Shown here piece by piece: positions 1 to 12,984 of a stretch of DNA of 64,000 bases. The notes under the pieces were generated by a model. It made no database searches and was not told where the DNA came from. It saw only the letters and a list, made by a program, of their open reading frames with translations. Source of the stretch: Eopsaltria australis. Lineage: Eukaryota; Chordata; Aves; Passeriformes; Petroicidae. Both the position numbers and the translations under genes were made by a program. Positions within the stretch are counted from its first letter, which is position 1. Each line of letters begins with the position of its first letter. The stretch spans positions 1,178,001 to 1,242,000 of the forward strand of contig JAVTVJ010000464.1 of the NCBI GenBank assembly GCA_034509425.1, in the 5' to 3' direction.

Positions 1-270
1 CGGCGGGACACGGAGGCACCGGAGGGGAGGGACTGGAAGGGCGGGCCCGGGGCTGGTTTGAAGGAAAACAAACTGCAAGGACCGCCGGGAGTTGTAGTTC
101 TCCTGCGCGGCTCCAACGCAGCACAGCTCTGGCCCGCGGACTACAAGTCCCGGCGGCCGCCGCGCCGCATGGCGGGAGAGGCCGCTGCCGCCGCATGGCC
201 GCGGCGGGGAAGCGGCACCGCCCGGGCCGGGGGCGGCTGAGGGGCCGAGCTGGAGCGGAGGGCTCGAGGC
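1..270. promoter_or_regulatory. CpG-island promoter at left edge (probably ASXL1, minus strand, or bidirectional)
   Basis: The first ~270 bases are very GC- and CpG-rich and then give way abruptly to ordinary DNA. Two copies of the ZNF143/SBS-type core ACTACAANTCCC are visible in opposite orientation: minus strand at 87-98 and plus strand at 140-151. Such motifs are typical of CpG-island and often bidirectional promoters. No convincing coding exon is present; the short plus-strand frame from the ATG at 168 runs into a stop after about 23 codons. By synteny the next gene to the left should be ASXL1, transcribed leftwards out of the window, so its first exon would lie just outside. The promoter call is well supported; the gene assignment is inference. 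Confidence 0.6.
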
Positions 271-311
271 TGAGCCACTGTGGCTATTGGTGTTCCAGCA
301 TCCCGGTTATC

Positions 312-745
312 ACACAGAATCTTTTAGGCTGGAAAACACCTCTGAGGTCAGCGAGTTCAACCTCTGACCCAACACCACAGTGTCCACCAGACCAGGGCTC
401 TGAGTGCCACGTCCAGACTATCCTTAAACACCTCCAGGGACGGTGACTCCGTCACCTCCCTGCGCAGCGCATTTCAATATCTAATGACCCTTTCTGTTCG
501 GAATTCCTCCTGGTGTCCAAACTGAAGCTCCCCTGGCACAGTTGAACACTGTCCTCTTGTCGCTGGTTGGCAGAAGAGCCCGACCCCCATCTGGCTACAA
601 CCTCTTTTCACAGAGGTGTAGAGTGCTAAGGTCACCCTGGAGCCTCCTTTTCTCCGAGGTAAACACTCCCGGCTCCTTCAGCCGCTCCTCACAGGGCATG
701 TGCTGCAGACTCTTCCCCTCCTTCGTTTCCCTGCTCTGGACATAC
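312..745 (-). mobile_element. CR1 LINE fragment, reverse orientation
   Basis: Read on the minus strand this is the typical 3' part of an avian CR1 element, with segments recalling settling of accounts of 'platelet'-style CR1 consensus: the final segment near 312-340 corresponds to the CR1 3' end, followed upstream by the usual TTCCAGCCTAAAAGATTCTG-like stretch and the long untranslated/ORF2-end region. The copy is diverged and 5'-truncated, as nearly all CR1 copies are. It lies between the left-edge promoter and the KIF3B 3' end. Outer boundary at 745 is approximate. Confidence 0.7.
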
Positions 746-938
746 TCCTTGGTTATTCCCCGAGGCTCCTTCTCCCCACGGCACCCATAAAATCCTGGTT
801 TAAATGAACACCACCCGTTGTCGTCCAAGCAAAGAAGCACCAAGGCCCAGGGCCCACCCTGGATCCTGGGATCCTGGTGGGGTTTCACCAGCACTTGTGG
901 TTCCCAAGGTGCCATATGTCAGGCATCAGCATCTTCTA

Positions 939-960
939 CATATATATATATATATATATA
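939..960. repeat. (TA)n microsatellite
   Basis: About eleven perfect TA units, followed by a short imperfect CTATATAC tail. It lies downstream of the KIF3B polyadenylation signal, in the spacer between KIF3B and the left-edge promoter. No other feature is seen at 746-1130. Confidence 0.9.
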
Positions 961-1134
961 CTATATACTTTACAATACTCATTGCAGTTCCACTCATATT
1001 TACATTTTCCCACTTACTTTGCACAGAGAACTCTTTTTCTTTTAATGAAAGAAAAATAACATGAGGCTTTGTAAAACATGGAGTCACTGAGCCCTGCCCC
1101 AAATTAACGACGAAAAACGTTGTTTCATAGATGC

Positions 1135-4100
1135 AATAAATCTTATTGACTTTATTACACGTTGTATTTTAGGATCACTTTACATTCCTAGACAAAAGAG
1201 ATGATACAAATAAATATAAGCTGTAAAACTATGGACAGAACTATGGACAGGTTCTTTTTCTACAGATCACCTAAGAGAAGGCGGAGGTGGGTGTATCTCC
1301 AAGGAGCTGAGAGTTGTCATCGACAGCTGTGCCCACAGAAGGATCCTGGGTCACCTCTTCCAAAAGAAAGGGGGCTGGAGAAGGCAGTCAGCACCTGGAC
1401 CCCAGAGAGCCAACCCCCCACTGCACAGCGCAGCAGGCAGGACCAGCGTTCTCATTTCAGCTCCATCTCTGTAGCTAATTATGGCTTTTGCAGGTTCTCT
1501 TTTCCAATCTGTGCGTGAACACAGCAGGAACAGACCCCCAGGAATTCCACGGAACTGTTTTAAAGACTGGTGCACGTTGCCCAGCACAGAGGGGAGAGAG
1601 GACAGGTCCAGGTACACAGGTGCCTGACTGAAACTCCAGCGCTGTGTGTTCAGCCAGGGCAGGCTCACACTCCTCACACTGACTGAACACTGCCTGCTCT
1701 GATCTGTATAAGGCACCGGCGCAGCCCCAGGTGCTCTGGCAGAGGTATGTGTTTCAGAAGATTCAAGCAGCATGCAAATATTTTTTAAAAAGGCGCTAGA
1801 CCTAAGTTAAGGATTTAAGAAAGTGCTTTAATTCCTATGCTTCAGTGTCTGGCCGACTCCTGCTCCATGCCACTTTTTTTTATTTTTTTTTAAAAAAAAG
1901 ATCCCATTATACAGATCAGAGCAAAGACAATTATGCTGAATGTTAAACATTCCTATGAAGAAAAGGTGACGGCACAAAGCTGTCCCAGGGCCTCTTCCAG
2001 GAGTCCAGCTGGATTTCCTGCCTTTGGTTAACCAGCAGGAAGCCCAGATGGTTCAGATAACACCAAAGAAGGGCAAACTCGGCAGGAATGTTTCTTAAAA
2101 GCTTCAACCCAGAGCTCAGTATGTTTTGTACAGCTTAAGACAATGTATCTTAATATCAGTGCCACTGAGCATCTGGTGAGGGTTAAGTCCATTGGAATGA
2201 GAATCCAAAAGCTTCTGTAACAGGCCGAGAGTGCCCATGAATACACTGACCAAATCTCCACCCGCAGCCCCAGTTTACAAACAATGACTAAATACGCAGA
2301 TTTATTCTTTTCCACTCTACTGAGTTTCTTTCACCTTGCTAATGAATTTCTACAGAGTTAAAAGCAGAGCCTTTCTGACACTGGCTCATCAACATGAAAA
2401 CAGGTTTGCACTGCAGAGTTCCACGGGACCAGCCCTGCCACGAGGGCAGTTTCCAGCATATGAGTTTAATATAGAATAGAATTCCCTATGGAATAGTAGC
2501 AACTGAGGAGGAGTGTGCACATGTGCAGACACAGATGTGTCTGTGTATGAATTATTCACAGAAAACATGTGTACATAGGTATGTACATAGACGTGGTTAT
2601 ATATTGTGCTGCTATTTCAGGGTTTTAAACCTCCCCCTTTCCCTTGTTTAATTTCAATTCTCTGAGCACTTAAACTATACAATCATCTTTTTAAATGTCC
2701 TAGTACAGAAGATTATGTGCTGGAGAGAAAGGGGGAGGAGAGGGAAGAGAAGGTGATGTTATACTATGCAACAAAAGCCAGTTGAAAGGCTCTCTGGACA
2801 CAAACAGTGCTTTGTAAAAATGAAGATTATGCTGCGTTTCCATGTTCAGGTTGAAAGAAATTGGTCATTGTACCTGCTCTCTCAATTATAAGCAAATCCC
2901 TCCTTCCTCCACCAAAACTAATATTTATATATATGTGTGCATATATGTGTATACATATATTAACCTTGTGGCCCAGGAAAGCAGTCCATGGATTGCAGCA
3001 GCCGAGTTGGTGTTTAAGGGGCCCACCTGGCTCACCTGGGCACCGTGCCTGCAGGATGCACAGGTGAGCTGTGCTGAGCTCCTCCTGCTCAGGGGCTCAG
3101 TAGAAAGGAGTTCTCCAGCCTGGGTGAAGTCACTCCGTGGACACTTCACGAGCACAAGGCAGAGTCCACACATCACAGCATTTCTACAACCAGGCAAGTC
3201 CTCACACACTCACACGTGTCAGTCTGGAGGGAGTCATCAGTGAGGGAAACAGGTAAAAATGTTCACAGGATGACAGCCAAGAGCAACCAGAAAAAGTAAC
3301 ATCCCAAGTCTCAATATACAGTGAACTAAAACTTACAAATGAGCTGTGGGACACTTGACAGGGACACCTTACTCTGTCCTTAGCGTGGAGTTCCACCTCA
3401 TCTACCTTGCTACATGAGCCTGTTTTAGTCATAGGGCAGCTTTGCAAGGAGACTGTCAAAAGCAGGAATTCTTCCTCCCTAGTTTTCAAAGTAAAACCCC
3501 TGGAATTAACACCAGTTTCCATCACCAGCCTCGGTTAGGTTGGTCTCACTCCCAGCAGGCTCTGAATGGGCTGGGAGGTGCAGAGAAAAAGCTGCTTAAC
3601 ATGGAACAGGTGAGGCACAAGAGGCACTGAATGCTGAACCTCCTTAGACACCAAGAGAAGGGACCAAAGTCCCAGGAGTGCACTCAAAGGCAGCTTCAAG
3701 TTCCAGCGCTCTGCCCAGCTGAGAGTTTTGAGCCTGGCAGGGAGAGCTCTGAGCTAATGCTATGTTTTCCATCAACAGCAGGAGGCATGAGAAAATGGCC
3801 AAATGCCATTAAAGATGTCATATGGACACTGGTTTTAAATGCCAGGGGTAAAGATGGAGGCAAGAGGGAGGAGGAAAGCTGTGGAGCTGACATTGGCATG
3901 CAGAAGTGTTCTTGGACAAGGTGGTTCCTGTTGGTAGGGGTGAGGTCTGTAGGTCAGCTTAGAGGAGCTCTCACTTATGCCTGTAAACAAAGAAAGGACT
4001 TCAGATTCTACTGCTTCCTTTCTAGAGACCACAGAGTTGTTTTCAAGACCCTTTTCTGTCCTACAGCCCTATGGGGAGGCACAGCTGAGTGGTGGTGAGG

Positions 4101-4659
4101 ACAGGCTGGCCACTGCCACCCTGCCTGTTCAGAGCAATGCCTGAACCCCAGGTGATGATGCCAGTCTCTCAAGCAGGAAGATGAAGAATCATGCACCTTG
4201 TCGAGTTTGAACAGCTCCTCTGCTTTTTAGCCTCTTTTGGCTCTCACTGTGGAGCTGTAGAGTGGTGGTTCTGTTGAGATGACTTTCAACTCTGCCTTCT
4301 TAGTGCCCAACAGCCAAAAAGCCTCGTGCAGCAGAAGGGCTGGTGCAGGAGGAGGACGGTGATGATGCTGTGAGGTGATGCCCATGCTTCCCATTGCTCC
4401 TAACACACTGTAACGTACCTCATGCATTTTTGATTTCCTAACTAAAATCCATTTCCCACAGAGGCCAAATGCTGAATTGCAAGCACGGATCTTCCCATGG
4501 CTCAGTGCCCCTGGACTGGCCCGAGTCAGTTAAACAGCAACAAGGCCATCTCCAGGGAAAGGGGCTGGAGGCTGGCCAGGAGCTCTCTCTGCAGGTTTGT
4601 CCTTGTCTCTGCTCCCAGAAGGTAAAGGCTGTTCCCTCCCTGGAGAGGAGTTGCTGGTT
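1135..4659 (-). other. KIF3B: KIF3B 3' untranslated region
   Basis: The region runs from the KIF3B stop codon (4660-4662) to a canonical AATAAA on the minus strand at 1151-1156, so cleavage is expected near 1135. At ~3.5 kb the length agrees with the long 3'UTR of mammalian KIF3B. No splice-bounded coding segment is visible on either strand. An AT/GT-rich simple-sequence patch with TATATATG and TGTATACA units lies at about 2920-2960, and a run of T/A lies at 1875-1900. The distal end is inferred from the signal alone; earlier alternative sites cannot be excluded. Confidence 0.6.
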
Positions 4660-7600
4660 TTATTTTGGAACCAGCCCTCGTGACTGTGGGTAGAGCTGAG
4701 AACTGGGGGTGCCTGATCCTGATGCAGATCCCACTGATTTCCTTCCAGTTTTCGGTCTGCAGAAGCAAAAATTAAAATAAAAACAAGAAAAGCTCTATCA
4801 ATGTCACCTGTTACTTTCCAAAATTAATCCTCAAAAAACTGATTTTTTTTACTGAAGTTATTCTCTAATAAACAGTTTCAGCTTTTTCTTCTCTCCTATG
4901 TCCTACACCCTGAAGGAAGGTTGTGGTGAGGCAGGGGTTGGCCTCTTCTCCCAAGTAACAACTGACAGGCCAAGGTGAAACAGCCTCAAGTTCTACAAGG
5001 GGAGGTTCAGGCTGGATATTAGAAAAAATTTCTTCACTGCAACAGTGGTTGTGCCCTGGCACAGGCTGCTCAGGGCAGGGGTGGAATCTCCATCCCCTGA
5101 AGTGTTCAAAAACTGAGTAGACATGGCACTTCAAGATAAGGTTTAGTAGCATGGTGAGATTCAGCTGGAGGTTCGACTCAAATCTCAAAGGTCTTTTCCA
5201 GCCTTAATAATTCTATGATTCTATGTTTCTTTCTCTGCTTTACCACAAAGCTCAGCTCCACTCCACTGATGAGAAGTGCTGACCAACAGCAGCTGTACTT
5301 GCACCTCTCCTGCGGGCCAGTCTGCTCAAGGAAGGTCCAACTCACCTGGGTTTTGATTTTTTATTTGAAGTGCTCTCAAAGCTTGAGGCATCCACTTGAA
5401 TCTCATCTTCTTCCTGCAGAGCTGCTTCCAGAGCTGCCTGAACCTTGGGAGCAATGGCTGGACCTTCGTAGTTCCTCGTTGTCCGGCTGGGCTTGTCCAG
5501 TTCCAGTAGCACAATGTTCTCTGCCTGAGACAGGAAAAGCAGGGTCAAAGCCTCCATGTTTTCACACAAACTGTTGCTTTTCCCTCTAGCCACTTAATCT
5601 GAAGTACTTTATAAATGTATGCAGGACACTACAGATTTACATCTCAAAGAAGAACACACAATCCCCTCTGGAATTCACATTCCCCTGGTCACGAGGGTGA
5701 AGAGACAAAGGTTCAACCACATCTGGGCTTACCCTGTACCGAGCCTCTGTATGATTCATGATGGATATCCTGGCGTGCTGGCTCAGAGGCCTTTTGTACC
5801 CCACAGCAGATACTGGTCTTTTCATCATCTGCTGGTTACTAGAGAAAAACAGAGACTCAGTCTGTTATACCTTAAAACCAAAGGCTCCTCATGGAGTTTT
5901 ATGAGCTACAACATCTGCAAATTCCATGCAGAAATCTATTTCAACACAGCAGAAATCACCCAGGCTGCATTTGTAGGAGCAGGAAAGAAATATGATAGGA
6001 ATGCACTGCTATTTCAAGGGTGAATGCACTATTAAATGTATTTTACATACAATTATTGGGTTTGCCTGTTAGAAAAATCATAATCTCCCAAGAATTCTCC
6101 TAACTGTATATTTATCTTTTATAGCACCTATTAAGAGGAATAAATTGTTTTGGTTTATTTTATTTCATTCTACATCAAGAAGCTGTGAACTCTAGAGGGC
6201 CAGTTTAAATCCCCAATTCAATCCCTCTTTTGTTCTTGACAGCTAGAGGGTTTCCTGTGACCTGTAATTCCATCCCAAGAGCAGAAGTACACTCACTCCA
6301 GACGGGTTATGGGATGTAGTTTCCAGTTGTCTTCCTCTTCATCAAGGAATGATCTGTTCATGATCTTATTCTTTTCTTCCAAGGGAATAAAGTTTTCAAT
6401 AATCAGGTGCCTACACACGACCACAAAAATGAGAAATATAAAAGAATCATAATTAGCAATGACTTTCCTCACTGCTCCTCTCCCCCTGATGTAATACAAT
6501 CCTGGAAAAGGAGCAATTGTTTAGTTTTCTCATGTTTAAATCTTTTTCCACAGGTTTGTGCAAGGCAGCCCCTCCACTCCCTGCCCTGAGAAACCCTCTC
6601 TGTTACAGTTAATAGCAGGCAATGGCGTGATGGGACTTACTTTAGCTTTAGTTCCCTGGTGAGTTCATTCTGGGTCTGTTCCATTTCCTGGCGCCCTTTG
6701 ATGTGCTCTTCTTGGAGATCATGGATCTCTGCCTTCACAGCTTGCAGCTTGGAAAATAACTGGAGCACACAACGAGAGCCAAAATCCGTCACTTGCCAAT
6801 GCTCCTCTCACTTTCACACACAAGTTGATTTTACTCCCAGCCTGGCAGACAGGGAATAATTTTCTTTTTACCTTTTTGAGTTTTTTGGTCTTTATGTCCA
6901 CCTCTTGCTGAAGAGAACTGTAGGTCTCCTTCAGCTCCAGTGTTTCCTCGTCCCGACTTTCCATCTGCTGCTGGATCTCTCGCTCCCGACGTTTCTGGAG
7001 AACGTGACAATAAGGCATTAAAGACCACAATCACCTTGTCACCTCCAGCTGACACACCATGGCTTTCCTTCCCTGCCTTCCAGTTCTTCCTATCTCTTGC
7101 CATAGAAATACCAGAAGCACTAACTCTTATTTGTCCTTATTTTGCAGTTAAAATCACATAGTGTGAACAAGGCTCAAGCTTAACTAAAGGGATCAAATGT
7201 CACTTTTAGATTATTTTTTTCTTTCATTTTTATCAGATCGTACTGGTTATTGCATTTAAGAATCATCTACAGAATTTGCATAACAGAAAATAAACTTTTA
7301 GCACAGAGTAAAGACCCCCTCCCTTGAGCTCAAGGCTGAACTGATGTTCTTAGAGATCTTACAAATATTTCTTCACTGACAGACACCTCCAATCAAGACA
7401 GGAGGTAAATCTTTACCACGAAGAGCTAGAAGAAAACTATTATAAACCTTCTTTACATATCTCAAATAATGACAAGTAAGACACAAGCCCTTCCCCCTGC
7501 TTTTCAATAAATGATTGCCATTAAACCAATTTTAGGGTTAACGCTGGGAATATTTTCTGGCAATTTCCCCGACACAATGTTTTACAAAAGTTTCACAGCA

Positions 7601-9683
7601 AGGCTTTTTATACAAAATAACAAATCTCCTTCCTTGTACCTGTTCTGCAATTTCCTGTCGTTTCTGTTCCAGGATTTTCTGCTGTTCATTTGTGTGATCC
7701 ACAATATTTTTCCCTCCCACCAGCAGCTTGCTTTCCATTGTCTGAAAGGAAAAACCAGGGTCAGAAATTTCTCTCAGTGACCACAGAAGGTAACTTTCTC
7801 TCCTATGGATACAACTTCTTCAGGGCAGCTCCCTTGTTTAACCTTCTCTTTCAAGGCAGCTGTGACAAGAATCACTATTTCTTAAAATTCTGACAAAACG
7901 GTGGGATTAATGCAACAGTAACTTGTTTAGAATAAGGCACCACTGCAATGTGTGGCAAAGCTGGAGAACCAAAATGTGTGCTCCCCTGTAAAGAACTTGT
8001 TAATGATCTGTGCCAGAATGAAACATTTTTTGGGTCACAGCTTGTGAAAAGATGCATTGTCTTTTATTGCACCAATTGCTTAAGATCAGCACATAAGAAC
8101 AATGAAACAATTCATGAATATTGAAATATGTAATTAATGGTGGAAATTTCAACTTCTGGCTAGAAATAGGGTATTTTAAAATCTTCCAACCTAAACACAA
8201 ATCACTATCCTGGAGGTATCTTTCCAAATTGGAAAACCTTTTATTTCCCCCACAGTCTAAAGCAATTGCTTTCAAAGAGTATGACAAGGAAGAATTCTAC
8301 CTTGATTTTAGCACTCAGCATCTCTGTTGCTTCTTTCTCTCGCTTCAGGTCCTCCATTTTCCTCTCCTTCTCTTTCAGCAGCCTCATCTTTTCTTCTGCT
8401 ACCAAGCTGTGATCCTCGACTATAGCTTTCTTCTCAATCTCCAGCTTTTCCTGTTGCTCCCTCCAATAGTCATCTTTGTCATCTCCTTCATCCTCACCCT
8501 CTTCAGTGTCCTCCTCCTCGTCCCCACCCTCCCTCCTCCTTTCCCTCCTCTTTCTTTTGCCAATAGACCGTTTTTCCAACTGTGCCTTGAGTCGAGCAAT
8601 CTCCTCCTGGAATTCCCGCAGCAGAGCCTCCTTAGGATCCTCATTCACTTGTGGCTTGTTCTTGATGTTTTTGGCACGGTTGGCGTATCTCAGCGTGGTC
8701 AGTGTCTCCTCTACATTGTAAGAGGCAGGGCCTATATTGGCCACCATCACAGTTTTGGCATTGCCACCTAATGAGTCCTGAAGTAGCCTGGTCAGCTTGG
8801 AGTCCCGGTAGGGAATGTGCGTGCTTTTGCCATCTACCAGGGCAGAGATGACGTTGCCCAAAGCTGAGAGGGACAGATTGATTTTAGTGGCTTCCTTCAG
8901 CCTTTCCCCCTGTGCTCCAGTCTTTGCTTGCCGCTCGCTGCCTGCCAGGTCCACCAGGTTGAGCTTCCCAACACGGATGTGGTTCTCTCCATCCAGCCCC
9001 AGCTCGCTGCACTCGATGGTGATCTGGAAAATGGCGTGAGAGCGAGAGCTGTGCTCGTTCATGTTGGTGGCACCAACGGAGCGGTTCTGGTTCCCCAAAT
9101 TCATGATGTGCTCTATCTCTTTGACGCTTTTCGTAACAATGGTGGTCAAATCCTTAACAAAAACCCCTGTGTCTGGTCTCTCCTTCAACTCCAGCCGCTT
9201 GGACTGATCCTTTGATAACAAGTCTCTGATTTCTTCTTGGTATATTTCCAAATAAGACGCTCTAACTAAGTATTGCTGATTTTGAGATCTGGAGATGTGG
9301 GTGAAGATGTGGTCGAATGAATTGGGGATGACCCCTCTCTTTTCGGGATCACCACGCACCCCTTCCATCGTGTACGTTTTCCCTGTCCCAGTCTGCCCAT
9401 AGGCAAAGATTGTCCCATTAAACCCTTGCAGAACAGAGTCCACCAGAGGCCTGAAGGTCTCATCGTAGAGTTCGACCTGTTTGGAATTCCAGTCATACAC
9501 AGCATCGAAGGTGAACGTTTTAGGCAGTTCATGAGATGATCCCCGTGGATTCTTCACTGAGACCTGCCCTAACTTGACATCCACATTGACAACTTTTTCA
9601 TAGGAAGCAGTTTTCTCTTTGCTGTTCATGGGCCGGCAGCGCACGACCACCCGCACGGACTCGGAGCTCTTTGACTTAGACAT
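4660..9683 (-). CDS. KIF3B: Kinesin-2 motor subunit KIF3B
   Basis: Eight coding exons on the minus strand: 9683-8301, 7741-7640, 6994-6872, 6759-6641, 6410-6297, 5838-5733, 5524-5346, 4756-4660. Every junction is GT-AG, phases close, and the product is 740 residues (human 747). The motor domain fills the first exon: P-loop GQTGTGKT at residues 96-103, switch I NEHSSRSH at 209-216, switch II DLAGSE at 245-250. A charged KRKRR/acidic linker at ~375-405 leads into a coiled coil encoded by exons 2-4, and the tail ends in [15 protein letters not shown]3B pairs with KIF3A and KAP3 in heterotrimeric kinesin-2, which drives anterograde intraflagellar transport and vesicle traffic. The start is the first ATG of the motor exon, whose 5' side (to 9733) is a short spliced 5'UTR. 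The tail around residues 615-620 ([11 protein letters not shown]) differs from the mammalian sequence I recall but stays in frame. Confidence 0.97.
4925..5225 (+). mobile_element. CR1 LINE 3' end
   Basis: This is a plus-strand CR1 3' fragment. It contains the recognisable stretch about a multi-line leader, 'GGCTGGATATTAG' and 'CAGGCTGCTCAGGG' segments, and ends at 5210-5225 in two perfect ATTCTATG octamers, the hallmark of the CR1 3' terminus. It sits in the last KIF3B intron (4757-5345), antisense to the gene. There is no target-site duplication to be expected for CR1. Confidence 0.93.
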
Positions 9684-9733
9684 GACGGCGGGGCTCGTGT
9701 GACCCTGGTGATGGATGATCCCGTGCTACAAAC

Positions 9734-12700
9734 CTGAAACAAGAACAAAGCAGGAATGTCTGAAGGCAGTTTTCTGCAGGGGACAGCTTTTCACAAAGTC
9801 AAAGACTCGCCTCATCAATTTGAGCAGCATTTTGCATTCATTAAGTTGCAAGGGGTTTTGAAGAACTAAAATGATATACAGCATGAAAATCCTGTAAAGG
9901 CCTGAACTGAGACAGAATTGTTTTACCAAAGGCTGTGCATCAAATGGTATCATTTCTACAAGCTCTGCTGCAAAAACTCACCATCAAATCACATCTTTAC
10001 AGTGAAGATCCTTTTCTTGACCCTTAAAAATAATAATAAACCTTTTAAAACTATTTATGAAAATAATACTTTGCCATTCATTTTCTTTGCAGTCAGGCCT
10101 TTTGTTTTAAATCTCCTGTTTTGAAAATCTAGTACAGCCTTGCTCTCTCTGGAGCACAACTCTGCTATTATCTTTTCTTTTGGCAATATACTTTTATCAG
10201 GACTCCCCACAAAAGCCATCCCTGCTCAGCTACACTGACCTACTGACATCACTCCTGCTCTGGTGTCCCAACTGCATCAGCTTTACAGGACTCACCATCA
10301 TGTTGGATAAACCCAGATCACAGATCCAAGTCATTCCTGACTCTGGGTAGACAGAAGGACACACTGGTGCATCCTCCAGTCATCAGCAAGGCGAGCTGCC
10401 ATTGAAAATGGAGCAAAAATCCTGTGTTCCTAAACTGCTACAGCCTCACACAGCAGATCTCAATGGTACAGCTTGGGGAATGGCATGCAGTTTCTAATAA
10501 CCCTTTTTATTTCCAAAATATCTTCCAAGAAGAGCCCTGAGGTCCCTTTGCCAACTGGAACTAAGTGTAAAACTAATACACACACAGGGAACCCCAGCCA
10601 GTGCTGGCACAGGTTCAGGTGTGGCCTCCTTGGGATGTGTTCACTGTTCCCTTCCCAGCTGGATCAGCAGGAAATGGGGATTTTTGTCTAATTGTTTTTT
10701 ACTCGATAATTGCATGTCTCAGGAGAGTTTCTCCAACAAGGTGGCAGAGAACTTCAGGATCAGAGCTAGTGGATGGGGAAGGAAGCACAATTCCAGCCCA
10801 ATACACAGACAGTCAGACCAGCAAAAAGCAAACCAGAAGCAACAGATAAACACGGTTAAGAATTCTACAGGAACCTCAATATGGCCTTGGGAATTTCCTT
10901 GGGTCTGTGGGGAAACTCTTTGCTTCTCACTCTTCCCATAAAAGCACTGACACTCATTCAGAATTCACTTTACACCCTGCACAGTGAGTTCAAACTGTTA
11001 CAGGAATTTTGGGTAGCGACTGGATAAAACCATTTCCCTCTTAATTGACAGCTCCAGATAAAGGTGACCTTCCTGCCTGACCCACAGCACACACGAATTC
11101 TGGAGCACAAATGCAGAAAGAATAAGTGAAACGAGGACAAATCTTGGCAGAATCACAAAGAACAACTCTCCCTCTTCTCATCCTGAGAAGTTGTATACAT
11201 TAACACACGCTTCTCCTTCCACAGCTCCCAGAGACATTCCTGTAATTCAAGTTCACAAGAGACAATTTTCTGACACGGTCACATGACAACCCCTGTGTCA
11301 CGTATCTGCATGTTCACACTGGCAAATACTCGAATCAGGCACAAGTTCTGACAAGGAGAGCATGGATTTATTTTATATATTGAAGATCTGAAGTACTATT
11401 CTGATGAGAAGTGCTGCTTTTGTGAGCAACTATGACAAATATTAAATGATCAGAGCTCAGTTAGTCTTGCCAGAGGTACACCTTGAACAAAAATGATGAT
11501 GCACATTTGCTGCCTCTCTGAGTGTACCTCCTCACCGTCAGCTTTTAACACCTTTCCCCACTCCACTTGCAAGTCTCTTTTTATAGACACAAACAACTGA
11601 TTTTACCCCCAATTTGGGCTATTTTCATAACAACCCATCACGAATCATCTCCAATTATTTTAGCTACTGCGGTGAAGTTTACTGGAAGCATAACAAATTA
11701 TGGTTCTTCTCAGATTTATCCAAGTGTGTAACTGGAAAATAAAACCAATTAGTTGGCAGCGTTTGTATTCCCCAGAAACTCCAGGGCAATGTTTGAGCTG
11801 CCAGAGTGGCTGGACATGAATGGCCAGAAAGCTGGGAATGCTGCTGTGCCGCCCACTCTTCTCCATCAAAGATGGGAATTTTTTCATGGAATTAGTTCAG
11901 CCTAAAATGAGCTGGGCCAGGTCCCGGCAAGTCAAGGTCAAGGTTGAGGTGGATGCACTTGCAAATGTGCCGCTGGCGACCAAGAGGGGAGGATGGGCAG
12001 AAATTGAAGCATTTTTATTAATTTCAGTCAACACAAGGTTGTGCCTGAAAAAAATCAGCAATGCCACAACCTGAATACAAGCTGGGGCAACCACTTTTCC
12101 TCAGAAACTTCCAGGGTTGGGAGGTGCTGTCTTGGACAGCTGTGCCCCAGGCATTGTGCTCACCCCAGCCACCTGCCCTGACAGGTGATGTCCTGAGGCC
12201 GCTCTGCTTCCTGCCTTCAACTCAAACATCTCTGAAAGATTTTCTTGGAACTGCCCAAACCCTTCCCTTGCTTCTCTGCACATCCCGAGGTACCGCTCAA
12301 AACGTTCCATTGCTTCTCGCCATTCAAATCTTTCAAATATTTGTGGTTTCGTAATGTCACGGTTGAGTTGTGTCTTTCCCTCCTTCCCAAGCCAAAGCAG
12401 CCTTTGTGCTGCTGTTCTCCTCTCGCCTCCCCGCAGGCCGGGCAGGACACCCCGGTGCTGCCGCTGGAGCTGGGCCGGCGGTGCCACCTGTGCCACGGCG
12501 TGCCCTGATTCCACTCGGCGTCTGGGGTCACCTGTGGTCACCTCTGTCACCGCTGTCGCCTCAGCACGGCACCCCACGGGTGCTCCCTCCCCCGGGGAGC
12601 CGGGACCGCGGGCTCGTTCCGGGATTCACCCGAGCATCCCCCGCCGCCCTCGCGGCTGCGACACCGGGCGCTGCAGGGAAAGGGGACCCGGGGACAGCGG

Positions 12701-12984
12701 CGAGGGGGGGGGAAGAACCGTTGGGGAGAAGCACCGGGAGCGGAGGACACCCACCCGAACGGGGCCACCCGCCCGCGGCATCGCCCCCGCAGCCCGGCCG
12801 CGGGCGGGTCCCGCCGCCTCCCGCGCTCGCTGTCCCGGCCGCGCTCCGGGCCGTGCCCACGGCTGGCACCGGGGGGCAGCGGGGGCCGCGGGCTGTCAGC
12901 GACCCGCCGTGTGCCGGCCCGGGGGGGGGGCCGGGGATGCTCGGGGCGGGGTGCGGGCGCGGTGCGGGGCCGGGCCGGACTCAC
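9734..12984 (-). other. KIF3B intron 1, no gene seen
   Basis: The intron is bounded by an acceptor CAG just 3' of 9734 (minus strand) and a GTGAGT donor at 12984. It separates the noncoding first exon from the motor exon. Most of it is unremarkable non-coding DNA without open frames of interest, RNA genes or recognisable retroposons. The 12,400-12,980 part is CpG-rich and belongs to the promoter island. Confidence 0.7.

Noticed and set aside
8121..8771. 216-codon plus-strand frame opposite KIF3B
   Set aside because: Antisense of the KIF3B acidic linker and coiled-coil start; no independent support.
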